Shown here: positions 40,199 to 49,212 of the stretch, piece by piece
How positions within the stretch are numbered: position 1 is the first letter of the stretch
Layout: every line of letters starts with the position of its first letter
Source: Blastococcus sp. TBT05-19
GTDB taxonomy: Bacteria > Actinomycetota > Actinomycetes > Mycobacteriales > Geodermatophilaceae
Direction: 5' to 3'
Assembly (NCBI RefSeq): GCF_003319095.1
Contig: NZ_QOHI01000001.1
Span: forward strand, 186,001-250,000
DNA: 64,000 bases
Notes under the pieces: model-generated
Told to the model about the DNA's origin: nothing
The model's database searches: none
Seen by the model: the letters and a program-made list of their open reading frames with translations, nothing else
Position numbers and translations under genes: made by a program

Positions 40199-41854
40199 TC
40201 AGGGGTCGAGTTCGCTGTCCAGGATCAGCTGGCCGTCCCGCTCGATGACCGTGAACGCGCGGACCGCGGACTCCACCTCGCCGTTGGTGTAGGTCCACTC
40301 GAGCCGGCCGGTGGCCCGGGTCTGCCCGTCGGTCGCCTGCACCTCGCTGAGCGTCACGCCGGAGAACTGGTTCCAGTACTCGATGTAGTTCTCGCGGCTG
40401 ATGTTCGCGCGCAGCGTCGGCCCGGTGCGGTCGTACGCGGCGGCCGGATCCGCGATGACCTGCTGGTGGTAGTCCTCGAGGAACGCGGTGATGTTGGCCG
40501 CGCTGAGCGGGTCGCCGGCGGGTTCCTCGACGACCTCCGACGTCGTGGGCTCGGTCTCCTCCGTCGGCGCCTCGGGCTCCGTCGTCGGGGGCTCGGACTC
40601 GCTGGTGGGCGCGGGCTCGGAGCTGGACGGCGACGGGTCGGCGGAGCTCTCGTCCGGGTCGTCGGGGGAGAGGTTGAGCAGCAGCACCAGCAGACCGGCG
40701 AGCAGCGCCACGCCGAGGACGGCGGCGACCAGCGGCCACCGCCGTCGGCGGCGCGGTCCGGCCGCCTCGGCAGCCGGTCCGGTCGTCGTGGGCGGCGGGG
40801 CAGCCACGACCGGCGGGGTCCCCTTCGCGGGTGCCGTGGCGGGAACGGGCGTGCGCGCGGCCGGCGGGATGGGGGTCGGCTCCTCCGCGGCAGCCGGAGC
40901 CGGAGTGCTCTCGACGGCGACGGCGGGGAAGACGGCGGTGCCCGGGCGCCCCGGGGAGGTGGCGACGTCGGTGCGGGCCAGCAGCACCGTGGTCGTGTCC
41001 CCGTCCCGCCCGGCCGCCAGTTTCGCCAGCTGGTCGCGCACCTCGGTCATGCTGGGGCGCTCGGCTGGATCGGCGGCCAGCATGCGCATCAGCGGCGCGG
41101 TGAGCGACCCGGCCCGCTGCGGCGGGTTGACCTGCCCGCCGGCCACGCGGTGCAGCATGCCCAGCGCGTTGTCGTCCGTGCCGAAGGGCGGCGCGCCCTC
41201 CAGGCAGGTGTAGAGCGTGGCGCCGAGGGAGAAGACGTCGCTGGCCTCGGTCATCTCGCGCCCCTGCGCCACCTCGGGCGCGAGGTAGGCGGGGGTGCCG
41301 GTGATCTGGCCGGTCTGGGTGAGCGTGACGTCGCCGCGGGCGTGCGAGATGCCGAAGTCGGTGATCTTGACCAGCCCGGCGATCCGGCCGCCCTGGCCGA
41401 TGAGGATGTTCCCGGGCTTCACGTCGCGGTGCACGATGCCGGCGGCGTGCGTGGCGGCCAGCGCGTCGGCGACCTGGGCGCCGATCTGCGCCACCTGGTC
41501 CACCCGCAGGAGCCCGTCCTCGGTGAGTACCGCCGACAGGCTGCGGGAGGGCAGGTACTCCATGACCAGCCACGGCGCGCCGCTCTCCACGGCGACGTCG
41601 TAGACCGAGATGGCGTGCGGGTGGCTGAGCCGGGCGGCGATCCGGCCCTCGCGCAGGGCGCGCTGCCGCTGCTCGTCGATCTGCCGCTCGTCGGCTCCCA
41701 GGGGGGAGAGCACCTGCTTGATCGCCACCTGGCGGCCCAGCAGCTCGTCGCGGGCGAGCCACACCGCGCCCATCCCGCCGCCACCGATCTGCGACTCGAG
41801 CCGGTAGCGACCGGCGATGAGGCGACCGGGAGCGGTGACGACAGGACGGGTCAT
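40199..41854 (-). CDS. Membrane-bound serine/threonine protein kinase (PknB-type)
   Basis: A 551-residue receptor-like kinase. Residues about 16-275 are the kinase: GGGGMGAVW (nucleotide loop), VAIKQVL (Lys), HRDVKPGN (catalytic loop), ITDFGISHA (metal loop), GTPAYLAPE and DVFSLGATLY. A Pro/Ala linker follows, then a single transmembrane helix near 375-397 after RRRRR. An acidic Ser/Thr/Glu stalk (about 400-450) and a small extracytoplasmic SnoaL/NTF2-like domain (about 455-551) complete it. The sensor is not of the PASTA type, so it is not PknB of division. Ligand unknown. Confidence 0.9.
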   Translation of the reverse strand: MTRPVVTAPGRLIAGRYRLESQIGGGGMGAVWLARDELLGRQVAIKQVLSPLGADERQIDEQRQRALREGRIAARLSHPHAISVYDVAVESGAPWLVMEYLPSRSLSAVLTEDGLLRVDQVAQIGAQVADALAATHAAGIVHRDVKPGNILIGQGGRIAGLVKITDFGISHARGDVTLTQTGQITGTPAYLAPEVAQGREMTEASDVFSLGATLYTCLEGAPPFGTDDNALGMLHRVAGGQVNPPQRAGSLTAPLMRMLAADPAERPSMTEVRDQLAKLAAGRDGDTTTVLLARTDVATSPGRPGTAVFPAVAVESTPAPAAAEEPTPIPPAARTPVPATAPAKGTPPVVAAPPPTTTGPAAEAAGPRRRRRWPLVAAVLGVALLAGLLVLLLNLSPDDPDESSADPSPSSSEPAPTSESEPPTTEPEAPTEETEPTTSEVVEEPAGDPLSAANITAFLEDYHQQVIADPAAAYDRTGPTLRANISRENYIEYWNQFSGVTLSEVQATDGQTRATGRLEWTYTNGEVESAVRAFTVIERDGQLILDSELDP

Positions 41855-41873
41855 CGACGGGGGACGGCCGCGC

Positions 41874-42221
41874 TCAGACGGTGGAGGGCACGCCGTACCG
41901 GCGCGCGTACTCCTCCTGCGCGCCGGCGGGGAGGGCGTCGTAGAGGTCGCCGAGCTCGGTGTGCACGCCCGGGTCGAGGTCGTCGAAGATGCGCTCCCAG
42001 GTGGGTGCCTCGTCGTAGCTGCGGGTCAGCAGCAGCTCCCACGCCTGCGCCTGCCGGTCGCGCTTGCTGCGCTCGGCGACGAACTCGGACAGGTAGCGGT
42101 CCTTCGCGGCCGTCTTCTCCTCAGCCGTGGCGCCGGCCGGGAGCTCTCCGGCGTCGCCGCCCTTGAGCACACCGACGATCGCCTCGACGACGTCCGGTCG
42201 TACCTCGCTGTGCTCGCTCAT
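41874..42221 (-). CDS. Uncharacterised small acidic protein
   Basis: A 115-residue soluble protein without membrane segments or Cys. It is mostly helical with YLSEFVAERSKRDRQAQAW and LLLTRSYDEAPTWERIFDDL as the best-conserved-looking parts. I do not recognise the family. GAGGAGGCAGACC precedes the ATG. It lies 19 bp before the kinase gene on the same strand, so it is probably cotranscribed with it. Confidence 0.7.
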   Translation of the reverse strand: MSEHSEVRPDVVEAIVGVLKGGDAGELPAGATAEEKTAAKDRYLSEFVAERSKRDRQAQAWELLLTRSYDEAPTWERIFDDLDPGVHTELGDLYDALPAGAQEEYARRYGVPSTV

Positions 42222-42364
42222 GGTCTGCCTCCTCGTCGGTGCCCCGCAGTTCAGGAGCCTTCCCCAGTGGCCACCCGGCGAACCGCCCTGCGGTGCAGGA
42301 TGCCGCACGGGGCGCCGCTCGGCCTCTCCGGTGGTGTCCCGGCGGATCGGCGGAAGGCGCCCGG

Positions 42365-42370
42365 TACGAT
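42365..42370 (+). promoter_or_regulatory. -10 element of tRNA-Ser(GGA)
   Basis: TACGAT in the context GGTACGATCC, 13 bp before the tRNA. A good match to the TANNNT -10 consensus. Confidence 0.45.
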
Positions 42371-42383
42371 CCTCGCCGTACCT

Positions 42384-42468
42384 GGAGGATTCGCCTAGTG
42401 GCCTATGGCGCTCGCTTGGAAAGCGGGTTGGGGGCAACCCCTCGGGAGTTCGAATCTCCCATCCTCCG
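42384..42468 (+). tRNA. tRNA-Ser(GGA)
   Basis: An 85-nt class II tRNA: acceptor GGAGGAT/ATCCTCC with discriminator G, anticodon GGA in CTTGGAAAG, variable arm TTGGGGGCAACCCCTC and T-arm GGGAGTTCGAATCTCCC. It reads UCU/UCC. Confidence 0.95.
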
Positions 42469-42473
42469 CAGGT

Positions 42474-42508
42474 CGACGGGCCCCCGGCAGCACGCCGGGG
42501 GCCCGTCG
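42474..42508. terminator. Terminator shared by tRNA-Ser(GGA) and the EamA gene
   Basis: A perfect 15-bp stem (CGACGGGCCCCCGGC and its complement) with a 5-nt loop, placed between two convergent genes. Confidence 0.8.
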
Positions 42509-42522
42509 CGTTCCCGGCGGGG

Positions 42523-43449
42523 TCAGGCGCCCGCGGTCGGGACCGGCTGCCGCAGCCGGTGCGCGTACAGCCCGGCGACGGCGGCCAGCACCAGCACGCC
42601 TCCGGCCAGCGCGCCGGGGGAGAGCCGCTCGCCCAGGAACGCCGTCGCCAGCACCGTGGCGGACAGCGGCTCCAGGAGCGTGACGATCGAGGCCACCGCA
42701 CCCGGCACCGTCCGCAGCCCGGTGAAGAACATCGCGTACGCCAGCGCGCTGGGCACGACGCCCAGGTAGAGCAGCACCCCCAGGGCCACCGGGTCGGCGG
42801 TGAACCGGAGCCCGACGGCCAGTGCCACCGGGGTGAGCAGCAGCGCGCCGCCGGCGAAGCCGACCAGCGTCACCGGGATGCCGGCCGGCACGCCGCCGCC
42901 GGCCAGGGTGACGACCGCGTAGCCGAGCGCCGAGCCCACTGCGGTGAGGGCGCCGAGCACGACCGCCGTCCCGGTGTCGGCGCCGGCCGAGACGCCCACC
43001 AGCAGGACCAGCCCGACCAGGGCGGCGACGAGGGCGACGACGGTGGCGCGGTCGGGCCGACCGTGCCCGAGCGCGGTGGCGCCGAGGGCGATGAGCAGCG
43101 GGGCGAGGCCGAGGGCGACCAGCGTGGCGATGCTGACCCCGGCGGTGGCGACGGCGGCGAAGTAGGCGAGTTGGTAGGCAGCGAGGCCGGCGGCGACCAG
43201 CCCGAGACGCGCCGCCGTGCCCCGGGTGAGCGGCGGCACCGCGTCGCTTCGCCGTCGCCTGCTGAGGGCGAACCCGGCGAGCAGGACGACGGCGCCGATC
43301 GCCATGCGGTGCCAGGCGATGTCGAGGGGCCCGAGGTCGCTGTAGCGGGCCACGACGCTGCCGCTGAAGCCCGAGGTGCCCCAGCAGAGGGCGGCGAGGA
43401 CCACGAGGGCGAAGCCGCGGCGCGAGGCAGCGGGGCTCGGGGTGGTCAT
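42523..43449 (-). CDS. EamA/DMT-superfamily transporter
   Basis: A 308-residue protein with ten hydrophobic helices in two EamA repeats. ALCWGTSGFSGSVVARY opens the first repeat and PSALAYAMFFTGLRTVPGAVAS lies in the second (split: ALAYAMFFTGLRT, followed by LLEPLSATVLATAFLGERL). This fits drug/metabolite exporters such as RhaT/YdcZ-like amino acid exporters. Substrate unknown. The ATG is at the beginning of a basic short n-region. Confidence 0.87.
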   Translation of the reverse strand: MTTPSPAASRRGFALVVLAALCWGTSGFSGSVVARYSDLGPLDIAWHRMAIGAVVLLAGFALSRRRRSDAVPPLTRGTAARLGLVAAGLAAYQLAYFAAVATAGVSIATLVALGLAPLLIALGATALGHGRPDRATVVALVAALVGLVLLVGVSAGADTGTAVVLGALTAVGSALGYAVVTLAGGGVPAGIPVTLVGFAGGALLLTPVALAVGLRFTADPVALGVLLYLGVVPSALAYAMFFTGLRTVPGAVASIVTLLEPLSATVLATAFLGERLSPGALAGGVLVLAAVAGLYAHRLRQPVPTAGA

Positions 43450-43537
43450 GACGCTCCAGGTGCGGGTTTCCGGCGGCGCGAACGGAGCGCGGCGGGAGCC
43501 TAGCGGGGGAGTCGTCCGGGCCCCGAGGTGTTTCCTC

Positions 43538-43543
43538 TACAGT
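43538..43543 (+). promoter_or_regulatory. -10 element of the SRP RNA gene
   Basis: TACAGT, 6 bp before the proposed 5' end of the small SRP RNA. The position fits transcription starting at the mature RNA. Confidence 0.45.
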
Positions 43544-43549
43544 GGTGCC

Positions 43550-43636
43550 GACCCCTCGTGTGGCGTCATCCTGTGAACCTCCCCAGGGCCGGAAGGCAGC
43601 AAGGATAAGCGGGCTCTGGCGGGTGCGCGGGGGGTC
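43550..43636 (+). ncRNA. ffs: Signal recognition particle RNA (small bacterial type)
   Basis: The conserved Ffh-binding hairpin is plain: CCAGGGCCGGAAGGCAGCA, then AAGGATAAGCGGGCTCTGG, with the GGAA tetraloop and asymmetric AGCAA internal loop. The ends GACCCCT and GGGGGGTC pair, giving about 87 nt. It lies directly upstream of dnaX, the usual actinobacterial location. The RNA forms the particle with Ffh that targets membrane proteins. End points are from pairing only. Confidence 0.93.
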
Positions 43637-43805
43637 CTCGTCTTCTGCGGGCCTCCGGCCGACACCGCGGCCAGGTGCCGTCCCCCTGGCGCGGTGAGCC
43701 GCTGCCCGTGTCTCCGTCGGGAGGCCGTCCGGGCCCCCGCAACGGGTGCACTTCGCCGTCGGCCGGGTGCACCTGCCTGTCACCGTTGCCACGTAACCTG
43801 CCGAC

Positions 43806-46088
43806 GTGGCACTGGCTCTCTACCGCAAGTACCGCCCGGCGACCTTCGCCGAGGTGGTCGGGCAGGAGCACGTCACCGCGCCGCTGGTGAACGCGGTCGA
43901 CGGCGGCCGGATCAACCACGCCTACCTGTTCAGCGGCCCGCGCGGCTGCGGCAAGACGTCGTCGGCGCGGATCCTCGCCCGCTCGCTGAACTGCGAGCAG
44001 GGGCCGACGTCCACGCCGTGCGGCGTCTGCGGCTCCTGCGTGGCGCTCGCGCCCGACGGCCCCGGCTCGCTCGACGTCATCGAGATCGACGCGGCCAGCC
44101 ACGGCGGTGTCGACGACGCCCGCGACCTGCGCGAACGCGCCTTCTTCGCCCCGGTGAACAGCCGCTACAAGGTCTACATCGTCGACGAGGCGCACATGGT
44201 GACCACGCAGGGCTTCAACGCCCTGCTCAAGGTCGTCGAGGAGCCGCCGGAGTTCCTGGTCTTCGTCTTCGCGACGACGGAGCCGGAGAAGGTGCTGCCG
44301 ACCATCCGGTCGCGCACGCACCACTACCCGTTCCGGCTGGTGCCGCCGACGACGCTGCGCTCGCTGCTGGAGAGGACCTGCGTCGCCGAGGGCGTCCAGG
44401 TCGAGGCGACCGTCTTCCCGCTGGTGGTGCGCGCCGGCGGCGGCTCGGTCCGCGACTCGCTGTCGATCCTCGACCAGCTGCTGGCCGGTGCCGGACCGGA
44501 GGGCGTCACCTACAAGAGCGCCGTCGGGCTGCTCGGCGTCACCGACGACGCCCTGCTCGACGAGACGATCGACGCGATGGCCGCGCACGACGCCCCGGGG
44601 GTGTTCCGCGCCGTCGACCGCGTGGTGGAGGCCGGGCACGACCCGCGCCGGTTCGCCACCGACCTGCTCGACCGGCTCCGCGACCTGATCGTCCTCGATG
44701 CCGTTCCCGACGCCGGCGGCAACGGGCTGCTGGACTGCCCGCCCGACCGGCTGGACCTGATGACCTCGCAGGCCCAGGCGCTCGGTTCGGCCACGCTCTC
44801 CCGGATGGCCGACACCGTGCACGAGGGCCTCACCGAGATGCGCGGGACGACGGCGCCGCGGCTGCTCCTCGAGCTGGTCTGCGCCCGCATGCTCCTGCCG
44901 GCCACCGACGGCTCGGCCGTGGCCACGCTGCAGCGGCTGGAGCGGCTCGAGCGCCGGATGTCGATCGCCGGTGAGCACGCGGGCCGGGACGTCGGGCACG
45001 CCGAGGCGCCCGTGCGCCAGGCCGCGCCCACGCAGGTCCGCGAGGCGCCGCGCCCCGCGGCGGCCGCTCCTGCGCCTGCCCCGGCGCCTGCCGCTACCCC
45101 GCCCGCGCCCGCCCAGCAGCAGCCCCCGGCAGCTGCGGGCGCGCGCAAGGAGTACGTGCGCCCGTCCCAGCGCAGCGAGGCCCCGCAGCGCGGTCCGGCA
45201 CCCGCGGCGGCGCCGTCCGCACCCGCGCCGGCCGCCGACTGGCCGGAGACCGCCAGGCCGGGGGAGAAGCCGCGGCCCGCAGCCGACGACTGGCCGGAGA
45301 CCGCCCAGCCGGGGAGCCGCCCGAGGCCTGCGCAGGCCCCGCAGCCCGCGCCGTCCGCCCCCGCCGCCGCGGCACCGGCCCGGCAGCCTCGGGTGGCCAC
45401 GGGCGAGCCCGACATCCCGCTCCCGCCCGAGCCGACCGACGACGAGGACTGGCCGCACGCCGCCCAGCCGGCCGCGGTCCAGGCCGCCGCCGCGCGGGTC
45501 GAGCAGCCCCGCCCGCCGGCCTCCCCACCGCGGGCCGCGGCCGAGTCCGCGCCCGCGCCGCGCGGCGGCGAGCCGACTCCCGTGGTGTCGGCCAACCCGC
45601 CCGAGGCCGCGGGGGGCGACGGCGAGCTCACCACCGCCGACGTCCGCCGGGTGTGGCCCGAGCTGCTGTCGGTGGTCAAGAAGCACAAGCGCACGACCGA
45701 GGCGCTGCTCAAGAACGCCCAGGTGCACCAGCTGGCCAACGGCGTCCTGACCCTGTCGACCTCCTCGCCGGCGTTGGCACGGCGGCTGGGCGACGACCTG
45801 AACAAGGACGTCCTCCGGGAGGCGCTCAACGAGCTGCTGGGCGTGCGCTGGCGCGTCGACGCCGTCGTCGAGGGGGCCGGGGGCGGCTCCTCCGCCGGGC
45901 CGGCCGTCTCCCCCGAGGTGGCGCGCGAGGCGGCGCGCCAGGCGGAGGCCGCGGAGGCCGTCGAGCTCATGGCCGAGCGCGCCGCGGAGACCGGCGGCGA
46001 GCGCGAGCCCGAGCCGGCGGTCGACCAGGAGCAGGCCGCGCTGCAGCTGCTGAGGGCCCAGCTGGGCGCGCGTCCGGTCGACAGCTGA
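43806..46088 (+). CDS. dnaX: DNA polymerase III subunit gamma/tau
   Basis: A 760-residue clamp-loader subunit. Walker [11 protein letters not shown] (44-53), zinc ligands Cys62, Cys71, Cys74 and Cys77, Walker B region [10 protein letters not shown], and sensor 1 ATTEPEKV are visible. The linker (about 395-620) is Ala/Pro-rich and contains three repeats beginning DWPETA, DWPETA and DWPHAA. The C-terminal domain (about 625-700) is the tau-like module. GTG start ([11 protein letters not shown]). No A-rich slippery sequence is seen, so only the full-length product is expected. Confidence 0.95.
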   Translation: MALALYRKYRPATFAEVVGQEHVTAPLVNAVDGGRINHAYLFSGPRGCGKTSSARILARSLNCEQGPTSTPCGVCGSCVALAPDGPGSLDVIEIDAASHGGVDDARDLRERAFFAPVNSRYKVYIVDEAHMVTTQGFNALLKVVEEPPEFLVFVFATTEPEKVLPTIRSRTHHYPFRLVPPTTLRSLLERTCVAEGVQVEATVFPLVVRAGGGSVRDSLSILDQLLAGAGPEGVTYKSAVGLLGVTDDALLDETIDAMAAHDAPGVFRAVDRVVEAGHDPRRFATDLLDRLRDLIVLDAVPDAGGNGLLDCPPDRLDLMTSQAQALGSATLSRMADTVHEGLTEMRGTTAPRLLLELVCARMLLPATDGSAVATLQRLERLERRMSIAGEHAGRDVGHAEAPVRQAAPTQVREAPRPAAAAPAPAPAPAATPPAPAQQQPPAAAGARKEYVRPSQRSEAPQRGPAPAAAPSAPAPAADWPETARPGEKPRPAADDWPETAQPGSRPRPAQAPQPAPSAPAAAAPARQPRVATGEPDIPLPPEPTDDEDWPHAAQPAAVQAAAARVEQPRPPASPPRAAAESAPAPRGGEPTPVVSANPPEAAGGDGELTTADVRRVWPELLSVVKKHKRTTEALLKNAQVHQLANGVLTLSTSSPALARRLGDDLNKDVLREALNELLGVRWRVDAVVEGAGGGSSAGPAVSPEVAREAARQAEAAEAVELMAERAAETGGEREPEPAVDQEQAALQLLRAQLGARPVDS

Positions 46089-46188
46089 GGTCTGCGCTGC
46101 CGGGCATTTCCGGGCGTTGCGGACGCGATCGCGGCGGCATCGCCGGGAAACGACCGGCAAGGTCGGACCCGCGGCCTACTCTCGTGGC

Positions 46189-46533
46189 ATGTTCCCCGGA
46201 GGCCAGCCCGACCTGTCGCAGCTGATGAAGCAGGCGCAGGAGATGCAGCAGCAGCTCGTCAGCGCCCAGGAGGAGCTGGCCGCCGCGGAGGTCACCGGCA
46301 CCGCCGGCGGCGGCATGGTCTCCGCGACGATGACCGGCGACGGCGAGCTCACCGCGCTCACCATCGCCCCCGCCGCCGTCGACCCGAGCGACATCGAGAC
46401 GCTGCAGGACCTCGTCGTCGCCGCGGTCCGCGACGCCAAGCGCGCGGCCGACGACCTGGCGGCCAGCCGCATGGGCCCGCTCGCCGGCGGCCTGGGTGGC
46501 CCCGGCGGCGGCCTGGGCCTGCCCGGCTTCTGA
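46189..46533 (+). CDS. YbaB/EbfC nucleoid-associated protein
   Basis: A 114-residue protein. [20 protein letters not shown] is the long first helix, [20 protein letters not shown] the beta hairpin and [20 protein letters not shown] the last helix. A Gly/Leu-rich tail follows. YbaB/EbfC dimers bind DNA without strong sequence specificity. The gene lies between dnaX and recR as in most bacteria; there is a 100-bp gap from dnaX. Confidence 0.92.
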   Translation: MFPGGQPDLSQLMKQAQEMQQQLVSAQEELAAAEVTGTAGGGMVSATMTGDGELTALTIAPAAVDPSDIETLQDLVVAAVRDAKRAADDLAASRMGPLAGGLGGPGGGLGLPGF

Positions 46534-46576
46534 CCGGCCGCACCGGCCCGAACCCCTACCCCTACCGAGGAGCCCC

Positions 46577-47176
46577 GTGTACGAGGGTGCCGTCCAGGAC
46601 CTGATCGACGAGCTCGGTCGCCTGCCCGGCGTGGGCCCCAAGAGCGCCCAGCGCATCGCCTTCCACCTGCTGTCGTCCGAGTCCGCCGACGTCAGCCGGC
46701 TGGTGGCGGCGCTGACCCGCGTCCAGGAGTCGGTGCGCTTCTGCGTGACGTGCTTCAACGTCGCCGAGGCCGAGCAGTGCCGCATCTGCCGCGACCCGCG
46801 CCGGACCGAGGACGTGCTGTGCGTCGTCGAGGAGCCCAAGGACGTCGTCGCGATCGAGCGCACCCGTGAGTTCCGCGGCCGCTACCACGTGCTCGGCGGC
46901 GCGATCAGCCCGATCGACGGCGTCGGCCCCGACGACCTGCGGGTCAAGGAGCTCATGACGCGGCTGATGGACGGCTCCGTCAAGGAGATGATCATCGCCA
47001 CCGACCCGAACCTCGAGGGCGAGGCGACGGCGGCGTACCTGGCCCGGCTGGTCGGTCCGATGGGGCTGGCGGTCTCCCGGCTGGCGAGCGGCCTGCCGGT
47101 GGGGGGCGACCTGGAGTACGCCGACGAGGTGACCCTGGGCCGGGCGTTCGAGGGCCGCCGCCGCATCGACGCCTGA
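46577..47176 (+). CDS. recR: Recombination protein RecR
   Basis: A 199-residue protein. [21 protein letters not shown] is the helix-hairpin-helix (split: [13 protein letters not shown]), [13 protein letters not shown]-x2-C is the Cys4 zinc finger, and the Toprim domain has [13 protein letters not shown] and [16 protein letters not shown]. It works with RecF and RecO to load RecA on gapped DNA. GTG start with GAGGAG upstream at good spacing. Confidence 0.95.
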   Translation: MYEGAVQDLIDELGRLPGVGPKSAQRIAFHLLSSESADVSRLVAALTRVQESVRFCVTCFNVAEAEQCRICRDPRRTEDVLCVVEEPKDVVAIERTREFRGRYHVLGGAISPIDGVGPDDLRVKELMTRLMDGSVKEMIIATDPNLEGEATAAYLARLVGPMGLAVSRLASGLPVGGDLEYADEVTLGRAFEGRRRIDA

Positions 47177-47177
47177 A

Positions 47178-47231
47178 GGACCCCGCCGCCCGCCACTCGG
47201 AAGCGCGGCGGGCAACGAGCCCGGCGGGTCC
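47178..47231 (+). terminator. Terminator hairpin of recR
   Basis: An outer stem GGACCCCGCCG/CGGCGGGTCC with one bulge encloses an inner 7-bp stem GCCCGCC/GGCGGGC. It begins one base after the recR stop codon. Confidence 0.5.
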
Positions 47232-47238
47232 GCACACG

Positions 47239-47273
47239 CCCGTGACCTGCGCGTCGTCGATCAAGGTCACGGG
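47239..47273. promoter_or_regulatory. Inverted repeat upstream of the peptide importer operon
   Basis: CCCGTGACCT and AGGTCACGGG are perfect 10-bp inverted repeats 15 bp apart. It may be a second recR terminator or an operator for the downstream operon, whose start codon is 145 bp away. Confidence 0.4.
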
Positions 47274-47417
47274 TTGGTGTCGATGGACGCGAGGGCCTCA
47301 CCGCGAGCGACGACTGCCGCCTAGGGTCCGGGAACGTCTGTGGACTCTTTCCCGCCCGCAGCGCCCCCGTCCGGAACTCGTCCGGCTCGCGAGAGCCGGG
47401 AAGGCAGGTCTTCCGCG

Positions 47418-49124
47418 ATGACACGTCGTCGTACCACCCGAGCGCTCGCCGCCTCCGCGGCCGCGCTCACCGCAGTCACTCTGTCGGCCTGCGCGTCCAG
47501 CGACCGGGACTCCGCTGAGGGCGGCGAGGGAGGCGGTGAGTCCGGCGGCACGCTGGTCTTCGGCGCCGCTGGTGACCCCGCCATGCTCGACCCCGCGTTC
47601 GGCAGCGACGGCGAGACGTTCCGCGTCTCCCGCCAGATCTTCGAGGGCCTCCTGGGCAACGAGCTCGGCGGCACGGACCCCGTGCCCGAGCTCGCCACCG
47701 ACTGGGAGGTCAGCGAGGACGGCCTCGAGTACACCTTCTCGCTCCAGGAGGGCGTGAAGTTCCACGACGGCACCGACTTCAACGCCGACGCGGTCTGCTT
47801 CAACTTCGACCGCTGGTACAACTTCGAGGGCCTGGCCACCAGCCCGAGCGCCTCGTACTACTACCAGGCGGTCTTCGGCGGCTTCGCCAGCACGCCGGAC
47901 ACCCCCAGCATCTACGAGAGCTGCGAGGCGCCCGACGAGAACACCGCGGTCATCAACCTCACCCAGGTGACCTCGAAGTTCCCCTCCGCCCTCGCGCTGC
48001 CGTCCTTCTCCATCCAGAGCCCCACCGCCCTGGAGGAGTACGACGCGGACAACCTGAGCGGCAGCGAGGACTCGCTGACCTACTCCGAGTACGCGATGGA
48101 GCACCCGGTCGGCACCGGCCCCTTCAAGTTCGACAGCTGGGACCGGGGCAACGGCGAGGTCACCATCGTCCGCAACGACGACTACTGGGGCGAGAAGGCC
48201 AAGCTCGACGAGGTCATCTTCCGCACCATCTCCGACGGCAACACCCGCCGGCAGGAGCTGCAGGCCGGCTCGATCGACGGCTACGACTTCGTCGCTCCCG
48301 CCGACTACGACAGCCTCGAGGGCGAGGGTGCCCAGGTCCTGGTCCGCGACCCGTTCAACATCCTCTACCTGGGCATGAACGGCGGGAACGTCCCGGACTC
48401 GGGCGCCAACCCGGCCCTCAAGGACGTGCGGGTCCGCCAGGCGATCGCCCACGCGATCGACCGGGAGACCATCGTCAACTCGCTGCTCCCCGACGGTGCC
48501 GAGGCGGCCACGCAGTTCATGCCGCCGACGGTCGACGGCTGGGCCGACGACGTGACGACCTACGAGTACGACGTCGAGAAGGCCAAGTCGCTGCTCGCCG
48601 AGGCCGGGGCCACCGGCACGACGCTGCGGTTCTTCTACCCGACCGACGTCAGCCGGCCCTACCTGCCGGACCCGGCCGCGATGTTCCAGGTCATCAGCCA
48701 GAACCTGACCGACGCCGGCTTCACCGTCCAGCCCACGGCGCTGCCGTGGAACCCGGACTACCTGAACGCCGTCCAGGCCGGTGGCGCCGACATCCACCTG
48801 CTCGGCTGGACCGGTGACTACAACGACGCCTACAACTTCATCGGGACGTTCTTCGCCGAGGCGTCGAACAACCAGGCGTCCGCGGAGTTCGGTGCCTTCA
48901 GCGCTCCGGAGATCTTCGCCGCGCTGGCCGAGGCCGACCAGGAGCCGGACCCGGCCAACCGGACCGAGCAGTACCAGGAGGCGAACCGCCTGATCATGGA
49001 CTACCTGCCGGGTGTCCCGATCTCGCACTCGCCGCCGGCCCTCGTCGTCTCCGAGCGGGTCGAGGGCCTCGAGCCCAGCCCCCTCACCGCCGAGGTCTTC
49101 TCGACGGTCTCGCTGAACGACTGA
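47418..49124 (+). CDS. Peptide ABC transporter substrate-binding lipoprotein (DppA/OppA-like)
   Basis: A 568-residue lipoprotein: MTRRRTTRALAAS n-region, hydrophobic core and lipobox LSAC with acylated Cys25. The body is a type II class C peptide-binding protein (SBP_bac_5): LATDWEVSEDGLEYTFSLQE (split: ATDWEVSEDGL), VKFHDGTDFNADAV, HPVGTGPFKFDSW, DVRVRQAIAHAIDRE, and ADIHLLGWTGDYNDAYNF. It is first in a five-gene importer operon. The substrate could be a dipeptide, oligopeptide, nickel chelate or heme; specificity is not readable. Confidence 0.92.
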   Translation: MTRRRTTRALAASAAALTAVTLSACASSDRDSAEGGEGGGESGGTLVFGAAGDPAMLDPAFGSDGETFRVSRQIFEGLLGNELGGTDPVPELATDWEVSEDGLEYTFSLQEGVKFHDGTDFNADAVCFNFDRWYNFEGLATSPSASYYYQAVFGGFASTPDTPSIYESCEAPDENTAVINLTQVTSKFPSALALPSFSIQSPTALEEYDADNLSGSEDSLTYSEYAMEHPVGTGPFKFDSWDRGNGEVTIVRNDDYWGEKAKLDEVIFRTISDGNTRRQELQAGSIDGYDFVAPADYDSLEGEGAQVLVRDPFNILYLGMNGGNVPDSGANPALKDVRVRQAIAHAIDRETIVNSLLPDGAEAATQFMPPTVDGWADDVTTYEYDVEKAKSLLAEAGATGTTLRFFYPTDVSRPYLPDPAAMFQVISQNLTDAGFTVQPTALPWNPDYLNAVQAGGADIHLLGWTGDYNDAYNFIGTFFAEASNNQASAEFGAFSAPEIFAALAEADQEPDPANRTEQYQEANRLIMDYLPGVPISHSPPALVVSERVEGLEPSPLTAEVFSTVSLND

Positions 49125-49136
49125 TCCGGTTCCCGG

Positions 49137-49178
49137 CCGCGCCGGTGGTGGACAGCTGTCCACCGCCGGCGCGGCCGG
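49137..49178 (+). terminator. Hairpin between SBP and permease genes
   Basis: A 20-bp stem with one G-T wobble and a 2-nt turn, 13 bp after the SBP stop codon. Likely lowers permease expression relative to the SBP or protects the SBP mRNA 3' end. Confidence 0.6.
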
Positions 49179-49212
49179 CCCGCTTCCTCGCCAGGAAGGT
49201 TGACCCCCGCAC

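Noticed and set aside
43806-46088. Programmed frameshift giving a short DnaX (gamma)
   Set aside because: No A-rich slippery sequence is present in the linker region.
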